The translations under genes were made by a program, and so were the position numbers. The notes under the pieces are model-generated. The model was not told the DNA's origin. It saw nothing but the letters and a program-made list of their open reading frames with translations, and did not search any database. Shown here piece by piece: positions 1 to 8,184 of a DNA stretch of 56,566 nucleotides; the stretch's first letter is position 1, and the number at the start of each line of letters is the position of its first letter. This stretch comes from JBAXXL01 sp038206725 (lineage in GTDB: Bacteria; Bacteroidota; Ignavibacteria; Kapaibacteriales; UBA2268). Location: positions 1 through 56,566 of the forward strand of contig JBBRAO010000020.1 of assembly GCA_038206725.1 (NCBI GenBank), in the 5' to 3' direction.

Positions 1-309
1 AAATAATTGATAAAAAGGTAAAATAAATTTGGAAAATATCTGTATTAGTCTATTATAATTAGGTTTTGATAATAGTAGAAAGGTAAATAAATATTTATTG
101 AGGGCACAAATATAGTTACGAAGCAGGAGCTTTGAAACAGGTTCTCAAAAAAACGAACTCATCCGACGACTTTCCGGTCATCGGATGAATTGGTATGAAG
201 CTCGTTACCAAGCAGGAGCTTGGTAACGAGCTTTTAAAAATGGATTGTTTATATTTCAGTCTGTAAAGATAGATTCCCACTTTCGTGGGAGCGAAACTAA
301 CTAAAGTAT
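1..309. other. Intergenic edge region with palindromic repeats
   Basis: No gene is visible. The first 115 bases are plain AT-rich sequence. From about 119 the region holds short palindromic repeats that recur elsewhere in the window: a degenerate GAAGCAGGAGCTTTG copy, a TCATCCGA...TCGGATGA hairpin (159-188), a long perfect hairpin built on GTTACCAAGC/GCTTGGTAAC (199-232), and a TTCCCACTTTCGTGGGA piece near 272-290. The hairpin pair has the same order and spacing as at 21179-21250, so it is a composite repeat unit. Confidence 0.6.
159..232. repeat. Composite palindromic repeat (TCATCCGA hairpin + TTACCAAGC hairpin)
   Basis: Positions 159-188 form a hairpin with arms TCATCCGA/TCGGATGA. After an 11-base spacer (188-199), 199-232 forms a second, perfect hairpin with arms starting AGCTCGTTACCAAGC. 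The same two modules in the same order lie at 21179-21250. This shows a mobile or conversion-spread composite rather than two unrelated hairpins. Confidence 0.7.
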
Positions 310-1740
310 TTACTTTGCTAAAATTATAAACATTGTTCGTCTATTGCTAGCCCTACCTTCTTCTGTATCGTTGCTTACACGTGGTCTGGACTCGCCGAAT
401 CCGCGGAAACGCAGGCGTCGTTCTTCGATACCCCTCGAAATAAGCGCATCGTAAACCGCTTTCGCTCTTTTTTCGGAAAGGGTTTGGTTGTATTCCACTT
501 TACCTTTATCATCCGTATGGCCTTGAATTTCCAATCGTAATTTCGGACGCGACATCATTTGGTCGGCTATTTGGTCAATTATTGTGAAACTTTCAGGTTT
601 AACAGCTGACGAATCGAAATCGAAGAGTATAGGCATTTCAAACTCGTTTCCTGTTTCAGCAAACATTCCCGAAGTATCATATTCACCTTCGGCTATCATC
701 GAATCGGGTCTTGCGGGAAGATTCAAACCGGCGAAAATATGATGCCAACCCCAATATAGCGGTGGCTTGTATGTAATCAAATAATAAAAACGTAAGCTCA
801 TATAGATATCGCGAAATATGCTAATTAATTCTTCTTCACTATAGGCTTTGTAAAACTTGCCGCCAGTGTAATTTGCAATATCTTTCAGATTTTCGTCTTT
901 GCTGTAACCAAATGCAATCGTGAAAACATTAATATTCAAGTCTTTGGCTTTTTGGATTAAATCCCCGACTTTTTCCTTGGAGTAATTATCGTCGCCATCG
1001 GAAAATAAAACTAACACACGCGGTACATCTTTTTCAGTAGTTTCTAGTATTTTCATACAGCTCGCCAATGCGTCGTAAGGTGCGGAAAACATACCATAAT
1101 TACGATATTTATTTGCTCGGTACATAGTCAAGATTTTGCCTGTATCCTGATTCAGCGGCACTTTGAGGTCAAACTTGCGATTGAAGGAAGTCAAAGCAAT
1201 TTTGTCGTAAGGGAATTTCATCTTTACAAATAGCTCCGTCCCTTTGAAAATCGCTTTCATTACCGGGTCCATAGAACCGCTGTAATCCACCGATAGCACA
1301 ATGTTATACGGAATAGAATCTTTTGCGCCGTATTCACGGACGGTAAATTCAGGAATGTTACGGTCTTGTATTTTATAAAACTTGCCTAATTTTTCGTTGA
1401 TTGAAGTGAAATATTGGACATCGGGAAATTTCTTATACGGATCGCCCATATTGGTAATGAACTTTCCTGCCGAATCATATACTCGCGCATAAACCTGCAA
1501 TTTTTCCGGATATCCTTTTGTATCAATACGGAATAAATCGAAAATAGCTTTATTTACATTTGCTGAATCAATTGGTATAGTACCCGATAAATAAATTGGT
1601 TTATCGGAGGAATCACGTGGTTCCCACATTTCTTTTTGAAGGTCGAATCCGGTTTTGTGCTGTGTGGTTTTACAGCCGCTTAGCGAAATAGCCAGCGATA
1701 AACACATTATACAAAGAATGATTTTTAACGGCGCTTTCAT
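310..1740 (-). CDS. VWA domain and OmpA-family C-terminal domain lipoprotein
   Basis: This predicted lipoprotein has a signal peptide ending in a lipobox (LAISLSGC, Cys23). A von Willebrand factor A domain follows around residues 145-315; its MIDAS motif DYSGS is visible in VLSVDYSGSMD. The last ~110 residues are an OmpA-like peptidoglycan-binding domain (FDFDSSAVKPESF, then EIQGHTDDKGKVEYNQTLSEKRA kept here only as a landmark for the TD...N..LS..RA signature). It is likely anchored in the outer membrane and bound to peptidoglycan, with the VWA domain binding a protein partner. Its ATG overlaps the stop of the upstream phosphatase gene (ATGA), so the two are co-transcribed and probably translationally coupled. 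The partner is unknown. Confidence 0.85.
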   Translation of the reverse strand: MKAPLKIILCIMCLSLAISLSGCKTTQHKTGFDLQKEMWEPRDSSDKPIYLSGTIPIDSANVNKAIFDLFRIDTKGYPEKLQVYARVYDSAGKFITNMGDPYKKFPDVQYFTSINEKLGKFYKIQDRNIPEFTVREYGAKDSIPYNIVLSVDYSGSMDPVMKAIFKGTELFVKMKFPYDKIALTSFNRKFDLKVPLNQDTGKILTMYRANKYRNYGMFSAPYDALASCMKILETTEKDVPRVLVLFSDGDDNYSKEKVGDLIQKAKDLNINVFTIAFGYSKDENLKDIANYTGGKFYKAYSEEELISIFRDIYMSLRFYYLITYKPPLYWGWHHIFAGLNLPARPDSMIAEGEYDTSGMFAETGNEFEMPILFDFDSSAVKPESFTIIDQIADQMMSRPKLRLEIQGHTDDKGKVEYNQTLSEKRAKAVYDALISRGIEERRLRFRGFGESRPRVSNDTEEGRASNRRTMFIILAK

Positions 1741-3863
1741 AAATTATCCTTTTTTCGAGTTATTGCAATTACAGTTCTGTCATCGTGGGGTTCGTATCCG
1801 GCGGCAAATATTTCGGACAAATTTGTTAAATCATCCAATATATGTTGCGCTTCATTGTATTTTCTGCAGTCAAGCATGTTAATAATCGCCTGTGACCCCA
1901 ATTCTTCTAACTCAGCATTCCGTTGTTCTAAAATACCATCGCTTACCATCAGGCAAACTGAACCCGGATCGAAAGTTAGTGTTTTTGTTTCAAGGATAGG
2001 GTCAAAAATTGACGAATGAGTCAAACCCAGCCCAAATCCTTTAGGTGTGTACGGTTTTGTCTTTCCGTTATTGCATACATAAATAGGTGTATGCCCTGCA
2101 CGTGCAATATGTATTTCGTGTTTATGTGTATCTATCTCTATAGCTGACATTGTGATAAAACTTTTTTTATCAATATGGTGATATATAGAAGCATTTATTT
2201 TTTTTAGAAGTTCGCTTGGCGATGAGCAGAGCGGCGCTAACGAAACAATGATTCCTTTAAGCTGAGCAACATAAAATGCCGCACTCAAGCCTTTGCCGGA
2301 AACGTCGGCGGATAAAACACAGTAGTTACCGGACGATAATTGGACAACATCATAATAATCCCCACCTACCTCGACGGCAGGATTAGAAAATGCCGCTATG
2401 TCGTACCCTGCTATGTCGGGCATTTTTTGAGGCAATATGTTTATCTGCATTCTTTGAGCCAAGGCAAGTTCTTCTTTTAAACGTTCCTTTTCAATTGATT
2501 CTTTAAGCAATTCCTGATTTTCGAGTGCCAACTTCAAGCTGTCACTAAAGGCTCGCAATAAGTTCAAATCCGAACGTTCAAAGCCATAATCGTTTACTTG
2601 GAGCGTATATAAAGTTCCTATCCGCTGATTACGCGAAAAAATCGGAACTATTATCAAATCTTTAAATTGTGAATCAAAAAACACAGCGGACAATTGCTTA
2701 TTTTTCAGCACATCACCGTAATGATGTGAATTCTCCAATTTTAGAGATTCTTCTAAAAGCCTGCCGCTTAGGTGCAGTTTTTTAATCATCGGAGCTGTGA
2801 TATTCTGAACCGCGGCGATTATGTGATTTTGTTCGTCATCATATATTTCCACCCAACAAGCGGTTGCACGAGTAGAAACCAATGCCAACTTTGATGTTAC
2901 TTCGAATATGTAATTTGCCTCTTTATCGATGGATTCCGCAACAACCTTGTTCAAATAAATCAACGAATTGATTTCTGTTGACTTTTGTCGTAATGCCGAA
3001 CCTAAAGGAAAAGTAACAATAAGCGACAATGCTAAACGGAAGCAATGCGTGGCGAAAACCATCATTATTCCTCCAATCAGCACGTTACTACCCACTAAAA
3101 AACCTGTCAGCAATTTTGATAATTTATCGGGTGACGCCAAAGACAAACCACATATATAAAATGAACTTATCCCCGCGGCAATATATAATACCAGTAACTG
3201 AAATTTTATTTTCGCACTGAGCTCGAGTAAATCATTATTTTTACCGCTGACCAACCAACCAAAAATAAACAAAAGCGCAAAAAAAACCGCTGAAATTATT
3301 GAAGTAGTGTTCGAATTGACAATAAGGTAATTTACGTTTAGAGAATAATTTAAAATGGCAAAAATATAAGAAGCAATTATCACACAAACAATTGTATAAG
3401 ATAAATTTCGCTTATTCCGCTGGCGCAGTACAAACAAGCGTTTTGCTAAAAAGATGTATATATTTCCTGTGATAGTCAGTAAAATCAATGCAAAAGCCGA
3501 ATATGCAAAGATATTCAAAGCTGAGTACAGTTTAGATTCGACTGAGAAGTTGAAATAAAACTTATAAAGAACAATAAAACAAATTAAAGAGACGAATAGA
3601 ATATTTAACTGCTTGCGTAAATTATTCAGATTCAAAATCCGTTCAAAAACCCTCTCCCTTTGTAGAAAAATATAATAAACACCGACGGATAATAACAAAA
3701 GCGATGTGCCGATATTATAGACTTTGAAAACCCCAAGACGGCTGATGTCGGAATAAAAATAGAAGTACTCGCCAATAACTCTAACCATAAAAAGTAAAGC
3801 TAACAACGATAGGGTGGCGGCGTTTTTAAAATTTAGTTCTCTATTTATTTTGTTTTCTTTCAT
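1737..3863 (-). CDS. Membrane-anchored GAF/SpoIIE-type (PP2C) serine phosphatase
   Basis: The start is placed at 3863 (MKENKINREL). The open frame runs on to 4073, but the extra 70 codons would overlap the divergent nnrDE gene and are not convincing protein. The resulting ~708-residue protein has about eight hydrophobic segments in its first ~290 residues and a GAF-like region at roughly 315-470. A short coiled linker (ESIEKERLKEELALAQRMQ) leads to a SpoIIE/RsbU phosphatase domain with metal-binding motifs VGGDYYD, LSADVSGKGLSAA and MVSDGILEQ. Such proteins dephosphorylate STAS-type anti-anti-sigma factors in partner-switching stress pathways. No such partner is encoded nearby. The stop overlaps the start of the VWA/OmpA lipoprotein gene by 4 bases. 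Confidence 0.85.
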   Translation of the reverse strand: MKENKINRELNFKNAATLSLLALLFMVRVIGEYFYFYSDISRLGVFKVYNIGTSLLLLSVGVYYIFLQRERVFERILNLNNLRKQLNILFVSLICFIVLYKFYFNFSVESKLYSALNIFAYSAFALILLTITGNIYIFLAKRLFVLRQRNKRNLSYTIVCVIIASYIFAILNYSLNVNYLIVNSNTTSIISAVFFALLFIFGWLVSGKNNDLLELSAKIKFQLLVLYIAAGISSFYICGLSLASPDKLSKLLTGFLVGSNVLIGGIMMVFATHCFRLALSLIVTFPLGSALRQKSTEINSLIYLNKVVAESIDKEANYIFEVTSKLALVSTRATACWVEIYDDEQNHIIAAVQNITAPMIKKLHLSGRLLEESLKLENSHHYGDVLKNKQLSAVFFDSQFKDLIIVPIFSRNQRIGTLYTLQVNDYGFERSDLNLLRAFSDSLKLALENQELLKESIEKERLKEELALAQRMQINILPQKMPDIAGYDIAAFSNPAVEVGGDYYDVVQLSSGNYCVLSADVSGKGLSAAFYVAQLKGIIVSLAPLCSSPSELLKKINASIYHHIDKKSFITMSAIEIDTHKHEIHIARAGHTPIYVCNNGKTKPYTPKGFGLGLTHSSIFDPILETKTLTFDPGSVCLMVSDGILEQRNAELEELGSQAIINMLDCRKYNEAQHILDDLTNLSEIFAAGYEPHDDRTVIAITRKKDNL

Positions 3864-3942
3864 AAATTTCAATTTTTTATAAAACAAAAATAAGAAATTT
3901 AAATGTATATTTGCAATATAAATTTGATGTTTTGGAGCAAAA
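3864..3942. promoter_or_regulatory. Divergent promoter region between phosphatase and nnrDE
   Basis: This is a 79-base AT-rich spacer between divergent starts. On the plus strand TATATTTG (3906-3913) fits the Bacteroidota -7 box TAnnTTTG, 30 bases before the nnrDE ATG, but no TTG sits at the expected -33 spacing. On the minus strand TATTTTTG (3885-3892) lies 21 bases downstream of a TTG (3914-3916). The two candidate promoters overlap, so expression may be mutually exclusive. Motif reading only. Confidence 0.4.
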
Positions 3943-5448
3943 ATGCAACATATATTGTCAACAGACGAAATGCGCCGACTCGACGCAGAAGCAATGAATA
4001 AATACGGTGTCAGTTCCGCAAAATTAATGGAAAACGCGGCACACTCATCCGCACGGATAATTTTGCAAAGCATTCCGCAAGTAAATCATATAAAACCCAA
4101 CGTTTTAATTTTCTGCGGTTCCGGAAACAACGGCGGCGACGGTTTTGCAATCGCCCGTCATTTGATGGATTATTGCAAAGTACATATTTTTTGGCTGGGT
4201 AGTTTGGAAAAAATGACCGCCGAAACTTTGGCAAACTACGAAAGCTGTCTTGCCTTGGGTATGTTCGTTAATAATATAATAAGCGACCACCAAGTGCTGA
4301 GCATTAACTACAATGCCGATATCATTGTAGAGGCGATGATTGGAGTAGGTGGCGGCGAAAATTTGCAGGGTATAATAGTCAATATATTAGAGAATATCAA
4401 TCTATCGAATGCTTTGAAATTCGCAATTGATATGCCTGCCGGTTTGAACGCGGAAAACGGGAAATCGCACCGTTATGCACTCGCGGCGGACCATACTATA
4501 ACTATGTTCGCTATAAAAAAAGGAATGCTGTTGGGCGACGGACCCGATTTATGCGGTCAGATTCACATCGCGGAGCTCGGTGTTCCCCGACGCTTAGTTC
4601 AAAACTTCTCAAATATTAGTGTTCTTGAAAATGATGATATCGCGAAGATTTTGCCTGTGCGGAATCGCCGGACAAGCAAATTTAATTACGGCAGAGTTCT
4701 AATTATTGCCGGTTCTCAAAGTATGCCCGGGGCGGGAGCTTTAGCGGCAAATTCCGCCATCAAATCCGGTGCGGGAATGGTTACTTTGATTTCGACTACT
4801 CTTCATCCGGCACTTTTACCGGAAATTATGCCCACAATAGTACCTGCAAATGAATTTGGGGGGATAGATATATCGGCAATGGAGACGATTCATAATGCCG
4901 CCAAAAAAACTACGGTTATTGCAATTGGTCCTGGATTGGGCGAAAGCACCGCGAAACGGATAACCGAAGAAATCATCGAAAAGTACGGCAAATTTAAAAC
5001 CATCGTTATTGATGCCGACGGATTAAGAGCAATTAATTCGGAATCCGAGCTTAGCCCGAATATCATTTTAACACCGCATATTATAGAATTTTCACGAATG
5101 ACGAATATTCCGCTTTCGCTACTGATGGCTGAACCTGAAAAATACGCTATCGAATTCGCCGCTAAAACATCCGCCACTTTGCTTTTGAAGGGATCGCCGA
5201 CTATCATCACATCCGGCAGACAAACTTATTACAACATCTATGGCAATCCGGGAATGGCAACCGCGGGCGCAGGCGACGTTCTGACAGGCGTTATTTCCGC
5301 GTTAGCAGGAATACTCAGCGAACCGCTCGAACTTACAGCCTTGGCTTCTCTTGTGCATTCCAAAGCGGGGGATTTGGCGGCTGAAAAATCGCAATCCTAC
5401 CTAAGCGCCTCAACAATTATCGAACATATTGCTGATGTAATGCCATAA
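3943..5448 (+). CDS. nnr: Bifunctional NAD(P)H-hydrate epimerase / ADP-dependent NAD(P)HX dehydratase
   Basis: This enzyme repairs damaged (hydrated) NADH and NADPH. The N-terminal ~210 residues are the YjeF_N epimerase domain; CGSGNNGGDGFAIARHL is its nucleotide-binding signature, and the start MQHILSTDEMRRLDAEA is typical. Residues ~230-501 are the ribokinase-like dehydratase (carbohydrate kinase family) with AGSQSMPGAGALAA, LLKGSPTII and the catalytic-site motif NPGMATAGAGDVLTG. At 501 residues it is the normal length for the fused enzyme. It is a single gene divergent from the phosphatase; the ATG is preceded by TTGGAGC, a reasonable ribosome binding site. Confidence 0.95.
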   Translation: MQHILSTDEMRRLDAEAMNKYGVSSAKLMENAAHSSARIILQSIPQVNHIKPNVLIFCGSGNNGGDGFAIARHLMDYCKVHIFWLGSLEKMTAETLANYESCLALGMFVNNIISDHQVLSINYNADIIVEAMIGVGGGENLQGIIVNILENINLSNALKFAIDMPAGLNAENGKSHRYALAADHTITMFAIKKGMLLGDGPDLCGQIHIAELGVPRRLVQNFSNISVLENDDIAKILPVRNRRTSKFNYGRVLIIAGSQSMPGAGALAANSAIKSGAGMVTLISTTLHPALLPEIMPTIVPANEFGGIDISAMETIHNAAKKTTVIAIGPGLGESTAKRITEEIIEKYGKFKTIVIDADGLRAINSESELSPNIILTPHIIEFSRMTNIPLSLLMAEPEKYAIEFAAKTSATLLLKGSPTIITSGRQTYYNIYGNPGMATAGAGDVLTGVISALAGILSEPLELTALASLVHSKAGDLAAEKSQSYLSASTIIEHIADVMP

Positions 5449-5469
5449 TACAATAGGCTTTGAACCGGT

Positions 5470-5489
5470 CATCGAGCGAAGTCGAGATG
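5470..5489 (+). repeat. CATCGAGCGAAGTCGAGATG repeat
   Basis: This is one of seven copies of a 20-base repeat in the window (others at 20987, 22570, 26546, 26621, 26698 and 27943, either strand). It is an imperfect inverted repeat: CATCGA pairs with TCGATG if a two-base GA bulge is allowed. It usually sits next to ACCGGT or ACCG. Confidence 0.75.
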
Positions 5490-5537
5490 TCCGAGGTAAT
5501 GCGAATATGATCTCCACCTTGGAGGTGGAGGTCATCT

Positions 5538-5816
5538 GTTAAACCATAACTTTTCCACTTTTACGGAATAGGTACAAATATTCCATTAATTTAAGATTTC
5601 ATCTCCACTATATGATTTCTATTAATTCATCGTAATACCGGTCACTTATATCACAATTTTAAGAACAGATGAATGAGGTGTTTGCAAACCATATTGCAAT
5701 AGTAGTATTACGTATATACGTAATTGTGTGTTTCATTTATGATTTTGCTAATACAGCTATCTATAAGATATTATAAACGTTTTATTACGTAAAACTGGAA
5801 AAGTTATGGGTTAAAC
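5538..5816. mobile_element. MITE-like element with ~33-base terminal inverted repeats
   Basis: The left end (5538-5570, starting GTTAAACCATAACTTTTCCA) and right end (5783-5816) are near-perfect inverted copies; only a handful of mismatches or gaps separate them across 33-34 bases. The 279-base element has no open frame of useful length and an AT-rich interior with a perfect 18-base palindrome, ATTACGTATATACGTAAT (5707-5724). TCT lies on both sides and could be a 3-base target duplication. This is the architecture of a non-autonomous transposon. No related transposase is in the window. Confidence 0.65.
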
Positions 5817-5859
5817 TCTGCTACGTCTCTACACCTTCAAAAATTTTGCAGTCTTTGAT

Positions 5860-5889
5860 CTTGTTCCCAAGCTCCTGCTTGGGAACAAG
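5860..5889. repeat. Perfect hairpin repeat of the TTCCCAAGC family
   Basis: A perfect inverted repeat with arms CTTGTTCCCAAGC/GCTTGGGAACAAG and centre TCCT. Related copies lie at 199-232, 21224-21250 and three times within 26506-26723. There is no T-run here, so terminator activity is not indicated. Confidence 0.7.
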
Positions 5890-6095
5890 ATGTGAACTCT
5901 TGAAACGATTGAATATTTTTAGAAAAAAGCCGGTCTTTCCCCCTCGACTTCCGGGAGAGGTCTTGGGTGAGGTTCTTGATCCCTTAACCATAAAATTCTT
6001 AACCAAAATATCATTCCACTCCTTCGAGGTTTTGGTGGGCACAACGATTTTCTTTTTCTACAACCATATCATCCTTTCAAGAATTAAGAGTATGG

Positions 6096-6116
6096 ATTCC
6101 CGATCGAGTCGGGAAT
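6096..6116. repeat. ATTCCC-N9-GGGAAT repeat (dRS3-like)
   Basis: ATTCCC and GGGAAT flank GATCGAGTC. The flanks TATGG and GACAA belong to the unit. An inverse-orientation copy with the same core lies at 42942-42962, and degenerate copies at about 22636 and 53233. It resembles the Neisseria dRS3 format (ATTCCC-N8-GGGAAT), by pattern only. Confidence 0.6.
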
Positions 6117-6178
6117 GACAAAACCGAGTTCTACGTTCTTCGTTCCCCATTTTTCAAAGTTGGTTAGGGTGTTTCTCT

Positions 6179-7342
6179 TTAAAAATCTTTGCAAAGCTCA
6201 ATGAAAAATGCAGCGATGTATAATATCGCGTTTTCGTCGGGTCTTAAATGTGGATTGTGGAGAGGATAGGATTCCTCGCCCTTTGTCGCTGAGCCGATAA
6301 AAACCAAAGCTCCCTGAATTGCTTCAGCGTAGTACGCAAAATCTTCAGCCCACATCTTCGGTTCAAACGGTAGAACATTTTCTTTTCCAACAAGGTTTTT
6401 AGCACAATGTTCTGCAAAATCAACAGCTCTGGTTGCATTCATTACCGCCGGATATCCGTGAACAATATTCACCTCTGCTCTGCAATCATACAGTTCCGCT
6501 AATTTCGGAGTGCGTTCGCTGATTAAACCCAATAGATGCGCCCTCAACTCTTCGTCATAGCACCTAAGAACACCTTTCATTCTGACCATATCGGGGAAGG
6601 CGTTAACAGCACTGCGGCCGTCTATCGAGGCAATTGACAGCACCGACGGTGAGACAGGGTTTCTGAATTTTGTGGTAACGCTTTGGAAATAGTTTATTAT
6701 GTTCGCTGATGCCAATATCGCGTCGCCGCCCAATTGGGGTTGCGCCGCGTGTCCACCCCGTCCAAAAACATCGACATAAATTTCATTTGTCGAAGCCATT
6801 ACCGGACCGGCGGATAAGCAAATAGTACCAACTTCTTTTTCGGGGAATATGTGAGCGGCAAAAATCATTTCCGGTATTGGGTTTTCCAAAGCACCTTCGT
6901 TAATCATTCTAATAGCACCACCGGGTTGTTCTTCTTCCGCTGGTTGAAAAATCAATTTCACGGTGCAGTTCAATTCCGACTCATTTTTTTTCAGATATTC
7001 AGCAACCGTCAATAATGCCGCAGTATGCAGATCGTGTCCGCAAGCGTGCATAATATTGTAGTTTACAGAGCTGTAGTTCAGATTGGTGTTTTCAACAATA
7101 GGAATGGCGTCAATATCGGCTCTCAACGCGATGCAACGTTCTCCCGAACCAATATGCGCTATCGTACCGGTGGTAAAACATTCCTTATATTCAATTGAAA
7201 GCTCGGTTAGTCTGGCGCGTATATATTCCGCCGTTTTATATTCCAAAAACGACAACTCCGGATTTTGGTGGAAGTGACGGCGGTGTGCGATAGCTTTTTC
7301 TAAGTAATTTTCTTTAAGTTCAGTAAGCAATTGGTCTGTCAT
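6179..7342 (-). CDS. M20D-family amidohydrolase (N-acyl amino acid / N-acetyl-diaminopimelate deacetylase-like)
   Basis: A zinc metallo-amidohydrolase of 387 residues, the usual M20D length. Visible motifs are HFHQNPELSFLEYKTA near the start, the ALRADIDAIP strand, the metal ligands in MHACGHDLHTAALL, and the catalytic QPAEEEQPGGA. A dimerisation domain follows around 180-290. M20D enzymes release free amino acids from N-acyl or N-acetyl conjugates; some are N-acetyl-LL-diaminopimelate deacetylases in lysine/DAP synthesis. It starts 11 bases after dapF ends in the same operon, which makes a DAP-related substrate attractive, but the sequence cannot prove it; hippurate or IAA-conjugate hydrolysis are alternatives. 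Confidence 0.85.
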   Translation of the reverse strand: MTDQLLTELKENYLEKAIAHRRHFHQNPELSFLEYKTAEYIRARLTELSIEYKECFTTGTIAHIGSGERCIALRADIDAIPIVENTNLNYSSVNYNIMHACGHDLHTAALLTVAEYLKKNESELNCTVKLIFQPAEEEQPGGAIRMINEGALENPIPEMIFAAHIFPEKEVGTICLSAGPVMASTNEIYVDVFGRGGHAAQPQLGGDAILASANIINYFQSVTTKFRNPVSPSVLSIASIDGRSAVNAFPDMVRMKGVLRCYDEELRAHLLGLISERTPKLAELYDCRAEVNIVHGYPAVMNATRAVDFAEHCAKNLVGKENVLPFEPKMWAEDFAYYAEAIQGALVFIGSATKGEESYPLHNPHLRPDENAILYIAAFFIELCKDF

Positions 7343-7353
7343 ATAGATCCCGC

Positions 7354-8184
7354 CTAAATTTCAATATCGTCAATTTGTAAAACTTCCGCCGGACCTTCGA
7401 GAATAGCCCCGGTAGGAATTTTCTTTATAATTAGGGGTATGCCCGAAGTCGGGAATACTGTTATCGGGAATTCGGCACCCCAGTTTTCGGCGGCGTAAGC
7501 CGATGCAATAGCACCGGTTCCGCAGGCACCTGTTTCATTTTCCACACCGCGTTCGTAAGTTCTTAGCTTTAAAGTATGATTATCCATTAACTGAACTATG
7601 TTGCAATTTACACCTTCGGGTTTAAACACTCGATGGTTGCGCACTTTCGGTCCAACATCCGATAAATCAACTTTCGCAATCTCAATTTCACCCAATTCCG
7701 CTATATCCAAACAATAGTGCTGGGAACCGTTATCAATAAAAACACCGTCGAGCTCCAACAAATTGTCTTCATAAACGATTTGTACCGGACAGAGATTGTT
7801 AAAAATTTTTAGGCTTGGGAAAAACAGCGCAATGTTTTCATCTATGATATTAGCTCTATAATGAACACCCGACATTTCAAATGTGATATTCTCTAATCGG
7901 TCAAAAAAACCGAGTTGGTGAGCTAAAGCCACGACGCATCTGCCGCCGTTTCCGCACATCATTCCGCTCGAACCGTCGGGGTTATAAAAACCGGCTTTGA
8001 AGTCACATACATCGGAATTCTCCATATATATCATCCCTTCAGCGGAAAATGTGTTTTGCCCCGATAAGTTGCAAAGCAATTGAGCGGTTTCGCTTTTTTG
8101 TTCATTTGTAATAATTTGCGCGCGGTTATCTATTAAACTGAATAAATTACCCGCACCGGACATTCTATATACTTTTAGTTTCAT
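7354..8184 (-). CDS. dapF: Diaminopimelate epimerase
   Basis: Converts LL- to meso-diaminopimelate for peptidoglycan and lysine synthesis. The two catalytic cysteines are in place: Cys77 in SGMMCGNGGRC and Cys221 in ETGACGTGA. The N-terminal motif reads MSGAGNLF, where most DapF have GxGNDF, a small departure. The C-terminal half keeps VNCNIVQL and RTYERGVENETGACG. At 276 residues the length is normal. Its start lies inside the end of suhB (20-base overlap), so translation is coupled, and it is followed closely by an M20D deacylase. Confidence 0.94.
   Translation of the reverse strand: MKLKVYRMSGAGNLFSLIDNRAQIITNEQKSETAQLLCNLSGQNTFSAEGMIYMENSDVCDFKAGFYNPDGSSGMMCGNGGRCVVALAHQLGFFDRLENITFEMSGVHYRANIIDENIALFFPSLKIFNNLCPVQIVYEDNLLELDGVFIDNGSQHYCLDIAELGEIEIAKVDLSDVGPKVRNHRVFKPEGVNCNIVQLMDNHTLKLRTYERGVENETGACGTGAIASAYAAENWGAEFPITVFPTSGIPLIIKKIPTGAILEGPAEVLQIDDIEI

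Larger units (their letters stand above)
5449..6178. other. Gene-free stretch of 730 bases rich in repeats
   Basis: No credible gene. In order it holds: a CATCGAGCGAAGTCGAGATG repeat (5470-5489); a TCTCCACC/GGTGGAG hairpin (about 5511-5530); a MITE-like element with ~33-base inverted ends (5538-5816); a perfect hairpin built on TTCCCAAGC/GCTTGGGAA (5860-5889); a piece of a C-rich repeat (about 5938-5975); and an ATTCCC-N9-GGGAAT repeat (6096-6116). Small open frames here run across these repeats and are not supported as genes. Confidence 0.7.

Noticed and set aside
3864..4073. N-terminal extension of the SpoIIE-type phosphatase by 70 codons
   Set aside because: It would overlap the start of the divergent nnrDE gene and its promoter, and the translated stretch is not protein-like; the ATG at 3863 is better.
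5821..6118. Open frames of 73 and 90 codons on opposite strands
   Set aside because: They consist mainly of repeat sequence (TTCCCAAGC hairpin, C-rich repeat, ATTCCC repeat).
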